NCBI GenBank assembly: GCA_016178595.1
Contig: JACOSY010000026.1
Span: forward strand, 1-58,292
Reading direction: 5' to 3'
Source: Ignavibacteria bacterium
GTDB lineage: Bacteria; Bacteroidota; Ignavibacteria; UBA10030; SZUA-254
DNA: 58,292 nucleotides
Shown piece by piece: positions 1 through 9,900 of this stretch. The stretch's first letter is position 1, and every line of letters starts with the position of its first letter. Below the pieces are notes generated by a model. It saw only the letters and a list, made by a program, of their open reading frames with translations. It searched no databases and had not been told where the DNA came from. The position numbers and the translations under genes are program-made.

Positions 1-132
1 ACAAACTTCGACGCTGTCTCCAATGCTGATGTGAAACGTTTAGAACGACGCATGAACAACAGACCAAGAAAAATATTACATTATCAAACACCACGCGAAG
101 TCTTTAACCGACGTGTTGCACTTGCTCATTGA
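1..132 (+). CDS. IS30-family transposase, C-terminal end (5' truncated by window)
   Basis: The first 43 codons read through to a TGA at 130-132 and contain NNRPRKILHYQTPREVF. This is the characteristic C-terminal segment of IS30-family DDE transposases (usual form NNRPRK.L.Y.TP.EVF). The catalytic core lies left of the window, so intactness cannot be judged. The last codons (GTTGCACTTG around 115-124) resemble IS30-type terminal inverted repeats, which often overlap the end of the transposase gene. The element's right end is therefore probably near 130-140. It abuts a T9SS sorting-domain fragment in the same frame. Confidence 0.85.
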   Translation, partial: TNFDAVSNADVKRLERRMNNRPRKILHYQTPREVFNRRVALAH

Positions 133-336
133 ATCCAGCTTGCTAATTTTCAATTTGTGAGCCTGAAGGTGTACGATGTCCTGGGAAGAGAAGTGGCAAC
201 GATTGTGGACGAGACGCTTCCACCCGGCACGTACACACGGACATGGAACGCGTCGAATACGTCCTCCGGCATCTACTTCTATCGGCTCACTGCCGGATCG
301 TTCACCGAGACGAAGAAGCTGGTGCTTATCCGATAG
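133..336 (+). pseudogene. T9SS type A sorting-domain remnant next to IS30 end
   Basis: Directly after the transposase stop, and in the same frame, the sequence reads IQLANFQFVSLKVYDVLGRE, then ATIVDE, then SSGIYFYRLTAGSF, and ends with KKLVLIR and TAG at 334-336. This is the C-terminal half of a type A T9SS sorting domain (VSLKVYDVLGREVAT and SGIYFYRL are hallmark strings). No start codon or upstream cargo domain is present. The simplest reading is that an IS30 element inserted into the sorting domain of a secreted cargo gene and left this tail. The remainder up to 418 carries only an inverted repeat. Confidence 0.8.
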
Positions 337-350
337 ATTTCCTTGAGATC

Positions 351-392
351 ATTGGGATGAAACGGATATCGGTGAATGCGCCGCATCCCAAT
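351..392 (-). terminator. Inverted repeat downstream of argS
   Basis: ATTGGGATG at 351-359 is the exact reverse complement of CATCCCAAT at 384-392, with a 24-base loop. It lies just past the argS stop on the minus strand and past the sorting-domain remnant on the plus strand. There is no U-tract, so intrinsic termination is uncertain. Confidence 0.3.
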
Positions 393-418
393 TATCCCCA
401 TCATCACAAGTGAATGTC

Positions 419-2050
419 CTACATCTTCTCAGGCGCGGTAATTCCTAAGATAGCGAAGCCATTAGCGATGACTGTCTTCGTCGCAAGGCAGAGTGCGCAG
501 CGCGCCACGGCAAGCGCGCGGTCGTCGGTGAGAACTTTATGAACGTGGTAGAACTTGTGGAAGCTTCCGGCAACATCGTGCAGGTACTCTGCAAGCCGGT
601 GCGGCTCAAAGGATGCGGCGCACGACTCAACCATGTCCGGAAAATTCACGAGCATCTTTATCAGTCCAAGCTCTTCCTCCGCTGCAAGAAGTGAGAGATC
701 GGCGGGCACGTTCACATCGATGCCCTGGCTCTCGGCATTGCGGATGATGCTGGCAATCCGCGCGTGCGCGTACTGGAGGTAGTAAACGGGGTTTTGTTCC
801 GATTGCTCCTTGGCAAGCCCAAGATCGAAATTCAAATGACTGCCGGCGCCGCGCATTAGAAAAAAGTATCGCGCCACGTCCGCCCCGACTTCATCGATCA
901 GCTCGTCGAGCGTGATGAAGTTCGCTTTCCGCGTCGACATTTTCACCACTTCCCCGTTTTGCACAATCGTCACAAACTGGTGGATCAGCACTTTGATCTT
1001 CGCCGGATCGAATCCTAACGCCTTCAGCCCGGCAAGGACGTCAGGATATGTTGCGACGTGATCGGCGCCAAGAACATCGATGACCAGCTCGAATCCTCGA
1101 CGAAGCTTCTCGCGGTGGTACGCGATGTCGGGGAGACGGTACGTCGGCTCGCCCGTGCCCTTGACGATCACCTTGTCCTTTTCGCCGCCGAGCACGCTTG
1201 TCTTCAGCCAAACCGCCCCATCCTGATCGTAAGCTAGTCCGCGCTGCTTGAACTCCTCGATGACTTCCTTCACTTTGCCTGTTTCATAGAGAGAGTTTTC
1301 ATTGTAGAAGACATCGTGCACGATATCGAGACGCTTCAATGTTTTCTTGATGTCATCGAAAATCTCTTGCTCGGCTTGCTGCTTGAAGATTCCTTCGGCG
1401 GCCTCGTTGCGCAATGAATCGGCGCGGTGATCGACGAGACGCTGAGCGATCTCTTTGATATATTCGCCCTGGTAGTAATCGTCCGGGAAGACGATTGCAT
1501 CACCGAGAAGCTCCAGGTAGCGGAGTCGAACGGAGTCGCCGAGGATGCGCATCTGCCTGCCGGCATTGTTGAAATAGTACTCTCGCGTGACGTCATGGTT
1601 TGTCCACTCAAGAAGACGCGCGACGGTATCGCCGTAGACGGCACCGCGGCCATGACCGACCGTGAGCGGACCCGTCGGATTTGCGCTTACGAATTCCACC
1701 TGCGTCTTCAGTGGTTTCCCGATGTTCGAATGTCCGTAGAAGTTTTTCTTCGTGAGAATTTGCTTGAGCTGCTCCCGATAGAATTTTCCCGTAAACCGGA
1801 AATTGATGAAGCCTGGTCCGGCAATCTCCACCTTATCGACCAGTGTCGAATCGAGTTCGATGCGATCAAGCAATTGCCGTGCAAGCTTGCGTGGATTGGT
1901 GCGAGCAGCTTTCGCTGCAATCATCGCGACGTTCGTCGTGAGATCGCCGTGCCCGGCGCTGTGCGGCCTCTCAAATGTCGGCGTCACCGTCTCCGCGAGT
2001 CCAAGTGATTGCAGACCCGCACTGATGCGCTCTCTCAGATACTCTTTCAT
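419..2050 (-). CDS. argS: Arginyl-tRNA synthetase
   Basis: This 543-residue class I aminoacyl-tRNA synthetase attaches arginine to tRNA-Arg in the cytoplasm. The N-terminal Add-1-type domain is followed by SANPTGPLTVGHGRG (HIGH-type signature, about residues 120-136), the Rossmann catalytic core, KMSTRKANF (the KMSKS equivalent) and a C-terminal DALR anticodon-binding domain ending in ILGITAPEKM. Length is normal for bacterial ArgS. The ATG at 2050 overlaps the stop of rsfS by four bases (ATGA), so the two are probably translationally coupled. It is the last gene of a minus-strand group with the LytR_C gene and rsfS. Confidence 0.97.
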   Translation of the reverse strand: MKEYLRERISAGLQSLGLAETVTPTFERPHSAGHGDLTTNVAMIAAKAARTNPRKLARQLLDRIELDSTLVDKVEIAGPGFINFRFTGKFYREQLKQILTKKNFYGHSNIGKPLKTQVEFVSANPTGPLTVGHGRGAVYGDTVARLLEWTNHDVTREYYFNNAGRQMRILGDSVRLRYLELLGDAIVFPDDYYQGEYIKEIAQRLVDHRADSLRNEAAEGIFKQQAEQEIFDDIKKTLKRLDIVHDVFYNENSLYETGKVKEVIEEFKQRGLAYDQDGAVWLKTSVLGGEKDKVIVKGTGEPTYRLPDIAYHREKLRRGFELVIDVLGADHVATYPDVLAGLKALGFDPAKIKVLIHQFVTIVQNGEVVKMSTRKANFITLDELIDEVGADVARYFFLMRGAGSHLNFDLGLAKEQSEQNPVYYLQYAHARIASIIRNAESQGIDVNVPADLSLLAAEEELGLIKMLVNFPDMVESCAASFEPHRLAEYLHDVAGSFHKFYHVHKVLTDDRALAVARCALCLATKTVIANGFAILGITAPEKM

Positions 2051-2463
2051 TTTGCAGCTTTAACGGCGCGTGGTTTTCCGGCAGGAGTTTTCTTATCAGC
2101 CTTCGTGGGTCTCTCCGAATCATCCTCGACAATTTCAATCTTGGCATCGCCCCACAATTTTTCGAGTCCGTAAAAGCGACGCGCTTCCCGGTGGAAGATG
2201 TGCACGACGACGTCAACGTAGTCAAGGAGGACCCATTGCCGCTGCGAGATTCCTTCCCGGTGCCATGCCGAGACGCCGATCATTTCGGTGCCATCGGTGA
2301 TGGTATCGGCGATCGCTTTGACCTGGATGTCGGAATCCGCCGAGCAGATGACGAAAAAGTCGGTCATATCAGTGAGCTTCCGGAGATCGAGGATGGTGAT
2401 TTTGTGGGCTTTCTTGGTGAGCGCGAGATGGGCAATCTTCTTCGCAAGAGTTTTCGGTGTCAA
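2047..2463 (-). CDS. rsfS: Ribosomal silencing factor RsfS
   Basis: This 138-residue DUF143/RsfS-family protein binds ribosomal protein uL14 and blocks subunit joining under nutrient limitation. Family strings are visible: KKAHKITILDLRKLTDMTDFF, then CSADSDIQVKAIAD, and near the end WVLLDYVDVVVHIF followed by REARRFYGLEKLWGDA. A basic tail (KADKKTPAGKPRAVKAAK) extends past the conserved core. The start is a TTG at 2463, chosen because AAAGGAAAGG lies just upstream and the first residues (TPKTLAKKIAHLAL) match the family N-terminus. It begins 14 bases after the LytR_C gene and overlaps argS by four bases. Confidence 0.93.
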   Translation of the reverse strand: MTPKTLAKKIAHLALTKKAHKITILDLRKLTDMTDFFVICSADSDIQVKAIADTITDGTEMIGVSAWHREGISQRQWVLLDYVDVVVHIFHREARRFYGLEKLWGDAKIEIVEDDSERPTKADKKTPAGKPRAVKAAK

Positions 2464-2477
2464 TGCCTTTCCTTTAT

Positions 2478-2978
2478 TTATTGATGCATGGGTTCGAGTG
2501 TCGTATAGTCTGCTCCGATGATGATCGACACGTCGACAAAATAATCGGGATTCAATTGCTGGACGACGTTCTTGTCCGAAACGCCAAGTGCAGCGGCAAC
2601 ACGTCGCGCTGCACCCATATCACCGACGCGATCGACAACCAGCGTCTTTCCCATCGTGGAGACTTTGTAGTTCTTCATCTCCACAACATCGAAACCCTGG
2701 CTGCGCAGATAGTTGGTGAACTTCGAGGCGGCGCCTCTTGCTCCGCATCCATTCAGAACATCGAGTTGAATGATGCGCGGCGGTTTCACCTGTGCCTGTT
2801 GTTGCTGCGCCGGTTCTATTGCGCTCCGGGCAATGTAGGTATAGGAAAAATATCCCGCGACGACAAGACCAAGCGCGATCGTGACATTCAGTAGTAACTT
2901 CGGCGTGCTCGACCCTGGACGCGGCGGAGCGGTTGTTGCCGGCTGGTGTTCCTGCATATATCGGTCGAGCTCGTCCAT
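2478..2978 (-). CDS. LytR C-terminal domain protein, single membrane anchor
   Basis: This 166-residue protein has a short proline-rich cytoplasmic N-terminus, one transmembrane helix at about residues 28-51 and a C-terminal LytR_C domain beginning LDVLNGCGARGAA and continuing with YLRSQGFDVVE. LytR_C domains occur at the end of LCP cell-wall ligases and as stand-alone proteins. Here there is no LCP catalytic domain, so enzyme activity is not implied. An envelope role is likely but unassigned. It heads the rsfS-argS group, and a good intrinsic terminator for the preceding gene lies immediately upstream. Confidence 0.8.
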   Translation of the reverse strand: MDELDRYMQEHQPATTAPPRPGSSTPKLLLNVTIALGLVVAGYFSYTYIARSAIEPAQQQQAQVKPPRIIQLDVLNGCGARGAASKFTNYLRSQGFDVVEMKNYKVSTMGKTLVVDRVGDMGAARRVAAALGVSDKNVVQQLNPDYFVDVSIIIGADYTTLEPMHQ

Positions 2979-2979
2979 G

Positions 2980-3023
2980 AATGAAATAAAAACCGAGTTA
3001 GCCTACTGAAAAGACTAACTCGG
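2980..3023 (-). terminator. Intrinsic terminator for the small exported protein gene
   Basis: CCGAGTTAG (2993-3001) pairs perfectly with CTAACTCGG (3015-3023) around a 13-base loop. On the minus strand the stem is followed by TTTTTATTT, a proper U-tract. It ends transcription of the 3070-3576 gene just before the LytR_C gene starts. Confidence 0.85.
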
Positions 3024-3069
3024 CAATGCTAAGAATCTTGCCACGGGTGCTGACAGCATTCAATGTCGT

Positions 3070-3576
3070 TTAATGATCTCCCGATGGTATTGTTGTCGAG
3101 TATGGGAATAGTTCATCATAGAACCCGTTGGAATAATTGCTATAACGCCCGAAGGGTCGCTGGCTAAACTGCAGCGTGATGAACATGTTGTCCGCCGGAT
3201 GGTAGTTCAACTCGGCGCGGCTGATGAAAAGCTTGTTGAAATCGTTCTGCCCCGACGATCCGTATTGTCCAAACGGTGAACCCTGGAGCGTCAAATCGAC
3301 GTGCAGGTTCAGCGGATCGGCGATGCGGTAGAACATGCTATTGGTATACGACGCAAGCGAAAGTCCCTGGCCGCCGGCTGACAGGTAACTGAAGGAGATG
3401 TTGTGGCGCATCATGAAATTATCGGAATTCAGGAAACCGAGAAAACTGTTAATGCTTTGCGCCGGCCGGATGAGCGACTCAGCAGCACTCACGCGCTCAT
3501 CCTGTGATTTTAGCTGCGCGTGTGTTGTTCCGAACGCAAGCATCAGTATCAATCCCACTACAGCCAGTTTCTTCAT
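3070..3576 (-). CDS. Small exported protein, probable outer-membrane associated, unknown function
   Basis: The 168-residue product starts with a clear Sec signal peptide (KKLAVVGLILMLAFGTTHAQ). The mature part mentions no known motif. Alternating segments such as MMRHNISFSYLSAGG, LNLHVDLTLQGSPFG and AELNYHPADNMFITLQFS look like a small beta-rich outer-membrane protein. I chose the ATG at 3576 because AAAGGA sits about 10 bases upstream. An in-frame ATG at 3606 exists, but the promoter -10 at 3615-3620 would leave it almost leaderless. The gene has its own promoter and terminator, so it is monocistronic. I do not recognise a family. Confidence 0.7.
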   Translation of the reverse strand: MKKLAVVGLILMLAFGTTHAQLKSQDERVSAAESLIRPAQSINSFLGFLNSDNFMMRHNISFSYLSAGGQGLSLASYTNSMFYRIADPLNLHVDLTLQGSPFGQYGSSGQNDFNKLFISRAELNYHPADNMFITLQFSQRPFGRYSNYSNGFYDELFPYSTTIPSGDH

Positions 3577-3614
3577 CGTCACTATTCCTTTCATACGAGA
3601 TACCATCTTGAGTA

Positions 3615-3643
3615 ATAATACAGAAAAAGCGTTTTATTGTCAA
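3615..3643 (-). promoter_or_regulatory. Sigma-70-type promoter for the 3070-3576 gene
   Basis: On the minus strand TTGACA (3638-3643) and TATTAT (3615-3620) are separated by exactly 17 bases. The predicted start of transcription is near 3608, giving a leader of about 30 bases. The extended -35 (TTGACAATAAAAC) is identical to that of the promoter at 41493-41521. Confidence 0.75.
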
Positions 3644-3647
3644 ACAG

Positions 3648-4424
3648 TCATGTCGTAGTTCTTGCGGCGATCGTTGCCCGCGCCGATTCGAGTTGTTGAA
3701 GATCATTAATGCCCATAACCTCAACGGGATCAAGGACTTTGACCGCCGAAACACGCCACTTATTTTTCCAGAACAGCTCGAAGACATCGGTCAAATAATA
3801 TTCTCCTTGCGCGTTGTTCGGTTGCAGTTGTAGGAGACACTCGAAGAGCTTCTGCTTATCAAACACGTAAATGCCGGAATTGATTTCGCGGATTGCAAGT
3901 TCCTTCTTGGATGCGTCCTTGTGCTCGACGATTTTCTGGACACTGCCATCATCACTCCGAGCGATGCGCCCGTAGTCGCCGGGATCCTTCAACTCGGCAG
4001 TGAGAATTGTCGCAGCAGCGTCGGTCGCACGATGGTAACCGATGTGTGCTCTGGCGGTCTTTTCGGTGAGAAGCGGAACGTCGCCGGACAACACAAGAAG
4101 ATCGCCTTCGAATTCCTTCAGTGCGGTCATCGCCTGCATCACGGCATGTCCTGTCCCGAGTTGTTGTGCCTGCTCGGCAAACTCCACGTTCGGATATGCT
4201 TGCGAAACATAGTCGATCACAGGTTGTTTCTGCCAGCCGACGATGAGCATGATTCTCTCGGCTTGGAGTTTCGTCGCCAGCTCAACAACATACCAGACCA
4301 TTGGCTTGCCGTTGATGTCGTACATAACTTTCGCCAAGTCGGGATTTTTCATGCGCGTTCCTTTTCCTGCTGCCATGATAACAACGGCAAGACTGCGGGG
4401 CGGTTTGATCAATTCAATGCTCAT
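3648..4424 (-). CDS. GlmU-like sugar-phosphate nucleotidyltransferase (no acetyltransferase domain)
   Basis: This 258-residue NTP_transferase-fold protein carries the nucleotide-binding signature VVIMAAGKGTRMKNPDLAKVM near the N-terminus, then EQAQQLGTGHAVMQA, VLSGDVPLL and the metal/sugar-site string EINSGIYVFDK. All are as in the uridyltransferase half of GlmU, and it closes with the GlmU-like VMGINDLQQLESA. The left-handed beta-helix acetyltransferase half of bifunctional GlmU is absent. It may be a stand-alone UDP-sugar pyrophosphorylase, with substrate unproven. It follows panC by 22 bases and is the last gene of the long envelope operon. Confidence 0.85.
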   Translation of the reverse strand: MSIELIKPPRSLAVVIMAAGKGTRMKNPDLAKVMYDINGKPMVWYVVELATKLQAERIMLIVGWQKQPVIDYVSQAYPNVEFAEQAQQLGTGHAVMQAMTALKEFEGDLLVLSGDVPLLTEKTARAHIGYHRATDAAATILTAELKDPGDYGRIARSDDGSVQKIVEHKDASKKELAIREINSGIYVFDKQKLFECLLQLQPNNAQGEYYLTDVFELFWKNKWRVSAVKVLDPVEVMGINDLQQLESARATIAARTTT

Positions 4425-4446
4425 GTGAACGCGCTGGTTTTTACAT

Positions 4447-5301
4447 TCAAGGAATATAGACGAGCATATTGTCGATCAACCGCGTCTGTCCAAACCGCAC
4501 GGCGAGAGAAATAAGCACGCTGCCATGATGTGGAATCGCCGATACGTCTTCGAGCGATGCAGGATCGGCAATCGAAATATAATCCACCCTTGCCGATGGC
4601 TGTGCCGTAATCATTTTCTTCATTTCACCAATAATGCGCGACGGTGTTTTTTCTCCACGATGGACATACTCCTCTGCGCGACGGAGGGCGCTGGAAAGAA
4701 CTATGCTCTGTTTCCGCTCCGACTCTGAAAGGTACACGTTCCGGGAACTCAACGCAAGTCCGTCCTGCTCGCGAACAATGGGCGCAACGATGATCTCCAG
4801 ATCGAAATTCAAATCCTTAACCATCTGTTTTATCACCACAACTTGTTGTGCGTCCTTTTGTCCAAAAACCGCAACGTGTGGTTTGGTGATATTAAAAAGT
4901 TTCGTGACGATGGTCGTTACCCCGCGAAAGTGAGTCGGACGGAACTGCCCTTCCAGCATTTTCGTGATTTGCTCGACCACGACATACGTTCGGTATTCCC
5001 GCGGGTACATCTCATCCGTCGACGGTGTGAAGAGAATATCTGTCCCCGCCGATTCTGCGAGCGCTGTGTCCCGTTCAATGTCGCGAGGGTATTTTGTAAA
5101 GTCTTCGTTCGGTGCAAACTGGGTCGGGTTAACGAAGATCGTTGTGATCACGACATCGGCATGCCGTCGCGCGAGGTGTATCAAGCTGAGATGACCTTCA
5201 TGTAAGTATCCCATGGTCGGCACAACGCCGATGAGTTTTCCTGCGCGACGGAAGTTGTCCGTCGCCTGCTGCATCTCACGGACCGACGAGATGATTCTCA
5301 T
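4447..5301 (-). CDS. panC: Pantoate--beta-alanine ligase
   Basis: This 284-residue PanC makes pantothenate from pantoate, beta-alanine and ATP in coenzyme A synthesis. Diagnostic strings are GVVPTMGYLHEGHLSLI (ATP-binding HIGH-like motif), IFVNPTQF, FTKYPRD, VFGQKDAQQ and ALSSRNVYLS (KMSK-equivalent loop). Length is normal. The start ATG overlaps the upstream barrel gene's stop by four bases (5298-5301), so it is coupled to an envelope operon and not to other coenzyme A genes. Confidence 0.97.
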   Translation of the reverse strand: MRIISSVREMQQATDNFRRAGKLIGVVPTMGYLHEGHLSLIHLARRHADVVITTIFVNPTQFAPNEDFTKYPRDIERDTALAESAGTDILFTPSTDEMYPREYRTYVVVEQITKMLEGQFRPTHFRGVTTIVTKLFNITKPHVAVFGQKDAQQVVVIKQMVKDLNFDLEIIVAPIVREQDGLALSSRNVYLSESERKQSIVLSSALRRAEEYVHRGEKTPSRIIGEMKKMITAQPSARVDYISIADPASLEDVSAIPHHGSVLISLAVRFGQTRLIDNMLVYIP

Positions 5302-6950
5302 TTGAGATTAATCTTCGCTTCCAGAGTGAGTTGCCGACCGGGTGCGGAATAGCCGCTCCACCATTCGTACGCCGTGTTAAAAATGTTTGTGATGTCGAAT
5401 GCGAGAGTTACCCGATGCAGCACGTGCGTGGAAAGTCCTGCGCTTACTATTGCAACGTCGCCGAGTGTTCGGTTGCCGAGGAGATCGATATTGCGCTTGC
5501 TGCGGTAATCAATGGAGGACCAGATGGTGACCGGCGTCTGCAAATCGATTTCACCGCGTCCATATAGTTGCAGCACCGGCACCATGGGAAGCTGTGTGCT
5601 CGTTCCCGCCTCGCGCGTCGGCTGAAGCGTACCGGAGAAAATCAGTCTCGTCCGTCCCGATAGAATCAGCGTTCCGGATGCCTGAGCGGCGACCCGCTCG
5701 GCATCGACATAGTAAAGACGAATTCTGCCGCTATCAGCAACCTCCAGCGCCCTATCCTGGCTGTGTGCAAAGGAGCCGCTCACATCGACCGACAGAAATT
5801 CGCTGTTATATTTCAGCGTGCTTCCAACATTTACCGGAATACGTTCCGGCCGCATGGCAAGCTCACGGATCAGGTACGGATTCTGGCGCGAGCGCTCATC
5901 ATAAGGGACGAGTCGGATTTCAGGCTGATACCAGAATGACCATACACGATCCCGGTCTCGCTCCCAGGTAATCACTGCCGTCGGTGCAACGAGCGTCCTA
6001 TCTCCCCCTTCGTTATCGGAACCACGATCATAAATTCCGCCAACGTTGATCATCCATTGATCGGTCATCCGCCACCGCGCACCAAGTGTGAATCCGAACG
6101 TCGATGGCGATTGTGTCGGGTGGGAATAATCAAGCGAAGAGCTTGCATAGCGTAACTCTGTGAAGAGTCGTACGGCATTCAGATCGGATGAAACCGTCGC
6201 CCGCAATGTCGGTGATACGACGGTAATATTTGAATCCCCTGTCGATTCTTTATCGGTGATGCCCAGGACACTTGTACCAAGATCGACGTCGACAACAGCT
6301 CCCTGCCTGTTTACCGACCCGAGCCGACCGGTAATGCTGAAATCGTTTCGCTTGCGGCGAACAGGGTAAAGTGGGATACCGAACATTCCATACTCATCGT
6401 GTACGAATGAAAGCCCGCCCGAAGCGCGGAACGACCGAAGGATTTCATTGTCGGTTATAACGAGTGAACGAGCGTTCAGTTCCAATTGCGTCGAAGTTGC
6501 CGAAGCATTGTCCGCATGACCTTGCGTGGTTCTGTAGCCGCCGTTACCGTGAATTCCCCATCGGAGCGTTGTATAATCGAGATAACCGCGCACGTGTCCG
6601 GTCATGAAACTCCCGAACGACCCTTCAGCCGAAAGTCGCCACGGATCAAGCTGCTGTTCGTACCGCGGTAAAGAACCGATTGGAAGCGACATCATTGTGC
6701 GCTCGCCCAGGAGCGACGTGTCCGGCGGTGGGGCTTCGTAGATGTTCACGTCGTAGATTTCTCCCTTTCGTGCGAAGGGAAGTGTGATGGCTTTCTTACC
6801 GACGATCGTGATTTCAGGAATTTCGAGTCTCGGCAATTGTCCGCCAACGGTATCCTTCGGTTGCTGGGTCTCGCGTTGTTGCTGGGTCTCCTGCCCAAAC
6901 GCAACAAGCGTCAATGAGGTGAAGAGAAAAAAAATCGGGAGTCGCTTCAT
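5298..6950 (-). CDS. TonB-dependent-receptor-like outer membrane beta-barrel
   Basis: The 550-residue product has a signal peptide (KRLPIFFLFTSLTLVAFG, cleavage near AFGQ), then a charged linker with PEITIVGKKAITLPFARKGE, which resembles a TonB-box region. The rest is amphipathic beta-strands rich in R, T, S and Y and ends with an aromatic-poor LTLEAKINLK. No clear plug domain is visible and the length is short for a full TonB receptor, so it may be a receptor-like barrel without a canonical plug. It overlaps the TPR gene stop and panC start by four bases each. Its operon also encodes a TonB-like protein, which makes an energised function plausible. Confidence 0.7.
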   Translation of the reverse strand: MKRLPIFFLFTSLTLVAFGQETQQQRETQQPKDTVGGQLPRLEIPEITIVGKKAITLPFARKGEIYDVNIYEAPPPDTSLLGERTMMSLPIGSLPRYEQQLDPWRLSAEGSFGSFMTGHVRGYLDYTTLRWGIHGNGGYRTTQGHADNASATSTQLELNARSLVITDNEILRSFRASGGLSFVHDEYGMFGIPLYPVRRKRNDFSITGRLGSVNRQGAVVDVDLGTSVLGITDKESTGDSNITVVSPTLRATVSSDLNAVRLFTELRYASSSLDYSHPTQSPSTFGFTLGARWRMTDQWMINVGGIYDRGSDNEGGDRTLVAPTAVITWERDRDRVWSFWYQPEIRLVPYDERSRQNPYLIRELAMRPERIPVNVGSTLKYNSEFLSVDVSGSFAHSQDRALEVADSGRIRLYYVDAERVAAQASGTLILSGRTRLIFSGTLQPTREAGTSTQLPMVPVLQLYGRGEIDLQTPVTIWSSIDYRSKRNIDLLGNRTLGDVAIVSAGLSTHVLHRVTLAFDITNIFNTAYEWWSGYSAPGRQLTLEAKINLK

Positions 6951-9900
6951 CGGCGTATCCTCCGAAGCCGTTCCCCGGCTTCTTTCTTCAACGCAGGATC
7001 TGTCGATGACGCTGCGACTTCTTCGTACATCGTGCGAGCACGTTTCTTGTCACGCTGCTGCTCGTATGCTTTTCCTAAACCTAACTTTGCTTGATCGATA
7101 GAACGCGGGAAATCCGTGTACTGCCGCGTAACATCGGTATACGCCTGCATTGCATCTTTGATCTTCTTCATATCGAAATATGTATCGCCAATCATCAGAA
7201 GCGCTTCGGCGGCAAGGTCGTCGCTCCGGTGCATGACCACGCTTGTCAACGTATCGATTGCCGGTTGATACTTTTTTCGCCCGCGGTAGATTTCTGCAAG
7301 ACGCATTCGGCTTCGATCGGCAAACACGTTGTCGGGATGTTTCTGGATGAGGGCGATGAACTGATCAATCGCAGCGTCGGCATTCGGAAGATTCTTGAGC
7401 GCGGTACCAACCTGATATCGCACTTCGGGAAGAAGCGGCGATTCCGGGTAACGGCGCTCGAAGTCACGAAATACATCCACAGCCTGTCCGTAGCGATGCA
7501 CTTTCATGTGTGCGCTGCCGAGCGCCAGTGTCGCCGCAGGTGCAACATCCGTTTCCGGGAGATTGGAAAGGATCTGTTCATAAAACGTAATTGCACGCTG
7601 CGGATTGTTCTCGAGTTCGTATGCGCGACCAAGTTGATTCAGAGCCTTGGCTTTCACGTCGTTCGTCGGTTTCATGCCAAGGAGGCGCTGATACTCATGG
7701 ATCGCGCCGGCGAAGTCACCCTGGCCAAAAAGAATATCGCCTTTCTTCAACAAGAGTTCCTCTCCCGATGCGCCCGCAGGTTTTTCCTTGATCACCTTTT
7801 CGATCTCTTCCGCCGCCGCAGCCGGTCGGCCTTCGGCTTCGTACGTGTACTGCAATCCTGAAAGTGCATCAGTGACGAGGAGGCTTGAAGAGAATTCATT
7901 CACGACGCGCCGGTAGTACACACGGGCGCTGTCGTATTGCTTCTGATTGTAGAAAGCATCGCCCGTATTCAACAGGACGCGCGGGAGAAGCTGGCTTCCC
8001 GTATACAATCGGAGAAGCGTGCGGAATTCATCCAGCGCCTTTTGATATTCTTCGAGCGAGAAGAACGTCCACGCAATATCGAATTGTGCCACTTCGCTGT
8101 AAATGGAGTTTGGATATCGCTGGAGGAATTTCTTGAGCTCCTCGACACCGCGATCGGCGTCGCCGCGCTGAACGTACGTGATGGCAAGCTGGAACGATGC
8201 ATACTCGGCCTGACGCCCGCTGGAACGCTCGGAAGCAAGCGATGTGTAAAGCGCGTTGGCTTTGTCGTACTGCCCCATTGAGAGATACGCATCCGCCTTG
8301 CGGAGAGAAGCTTCAAGAATACGTTGATCATCCGGGAATTCGGTCGTGAAACGCTCGAATGCCGTTGCCGCTTGTGCATACTTTTTTTGCTCGAACAAAG
8401 ACCAGGCAAGTCCGTAACTCGCGTCTGCACGCTTTGAATCTTTTGAGAGCCGCTTGATCGCTTCGCCATATGCTCGCTCAGCTTCATCGAACCGGTAGTC
8501 CTGAAAGAGCGCTTCACCCTTCCAGAGATATGCTTGCGGAACAAAGGGATCCGCCTGAAATTTTTGCAGGAATTCGGTGCTGCTTTCCACACTGCTCTTG
8601 AAACGACCGAGGTGATAGAGTGCGATTGTCTGCCGAAAGAGCGACGGTACAAGGATATCGGGATCGTTCGAAAGTTTTTTTACCTGCAGGAAGGCGTGCT
8701 GTGCATTCGCAAAATCACCGATGGCAATATTGCTTTCACCCAACATGTGGTATGCGTACGGGCGAAGCGTGCTTCCGGGAAAGAGCCGTGCTGCAAGCTG
8801 GAAATCGCGCCGGGCTTCACGATAATGTTTGCCGCGGTACTGAATGAGCCCCATCTGGTAGTACGCCTGTGCTGCATCCTGATCGTAGGGAGACACGGCC
8901 GTAAGCGTATCAAAGGTGGAAAGCGCGTTCATCAACTTCCCTTGCAGTAGTAAAAGAATTCCACTCTTATACATGGAAGCAAACGCGAGCGAATCCTTCC
9001 CCCCCCGGCTCAACGAATCAAAAACACGCTGTGCACCAGGGTAATCATTCGCTTTCAGTCGTGCCCATCCAAGCCCATAGAGAGCTTGGCGTATGAAAGG
9101 ACTTTCCGGAAATTGACGGGAAAATTCGCCATACGCTGATCGAGCATCACTGTAACGCCCAAGCTGCATGTTTGCTTCAGCCTGTAGCAGCAGGTATTCC
9201 TGCCGCTGCTGGTCATACTGCGGTTTCGTTTTTTCAAGCTCTCGCAGTGTACGGTCGATATTCCCCCGGCGAAGAGAGACCGAGGCCAACCGTATCTGTG
9301 CATCCGTACGGACATCGCTCTGCGGGTAACCTGAAAGGAGCTCTTCAAGACGATCCGCCGACAAGGAATACTCACCGCGACGTTCAAGCGACAGTGCCCA
9401 GCCGAGAAGAATGAAATCACGGTATGCCTGCGAGGAGGAATCATGGTAGCACTGCTGCATGTCGTCTTCTGCCTGCGACCAGTTGCCGCCGTCAAGCTCA
9501 GTCATTGCGTGCCAGAAACATGCAGCTCCCCTCTGCGAGTTGTCGTGCGCTTCATTCAGAAAACGCTCGAGAAGCGTGAGGGCTTCTTTGAGCCGATGGG
9601 TTTGGTACGCGCTCACCCCCTGGATAAAGAGCGCCATCTCGAACTGCGGATCGTTTGGGTAGTCCGAAACAAATTCTCCCGACCACTGATACGTTTGCTC
9701 GTAGTCCTGATCTTGAAAGGACGACTTCACGAGCAAATACAAGACATCACGATCCTGGCCATGCTCATCCGAATGCCGGAAAATTTTTTCGAGCTTCTGC
9801 CGCGCGACATGATAGGCGCCGGCATCAATCCATTCACGAACACTTCGTATATCCGTTTCATCTGTACGAAGTGGCGGGATTTGCGCGACGCTGGAGTGCG

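Noticed and set aside
7091-7861. 256-codon plus-strand open frame inside the TPR gene
   Set aside because: It is antisense to the repeat-rich TPR gene, has Cys/His/Arg-rich composition without any domain and no ribosome-binding site; the minus-strand frame is clearly coding.
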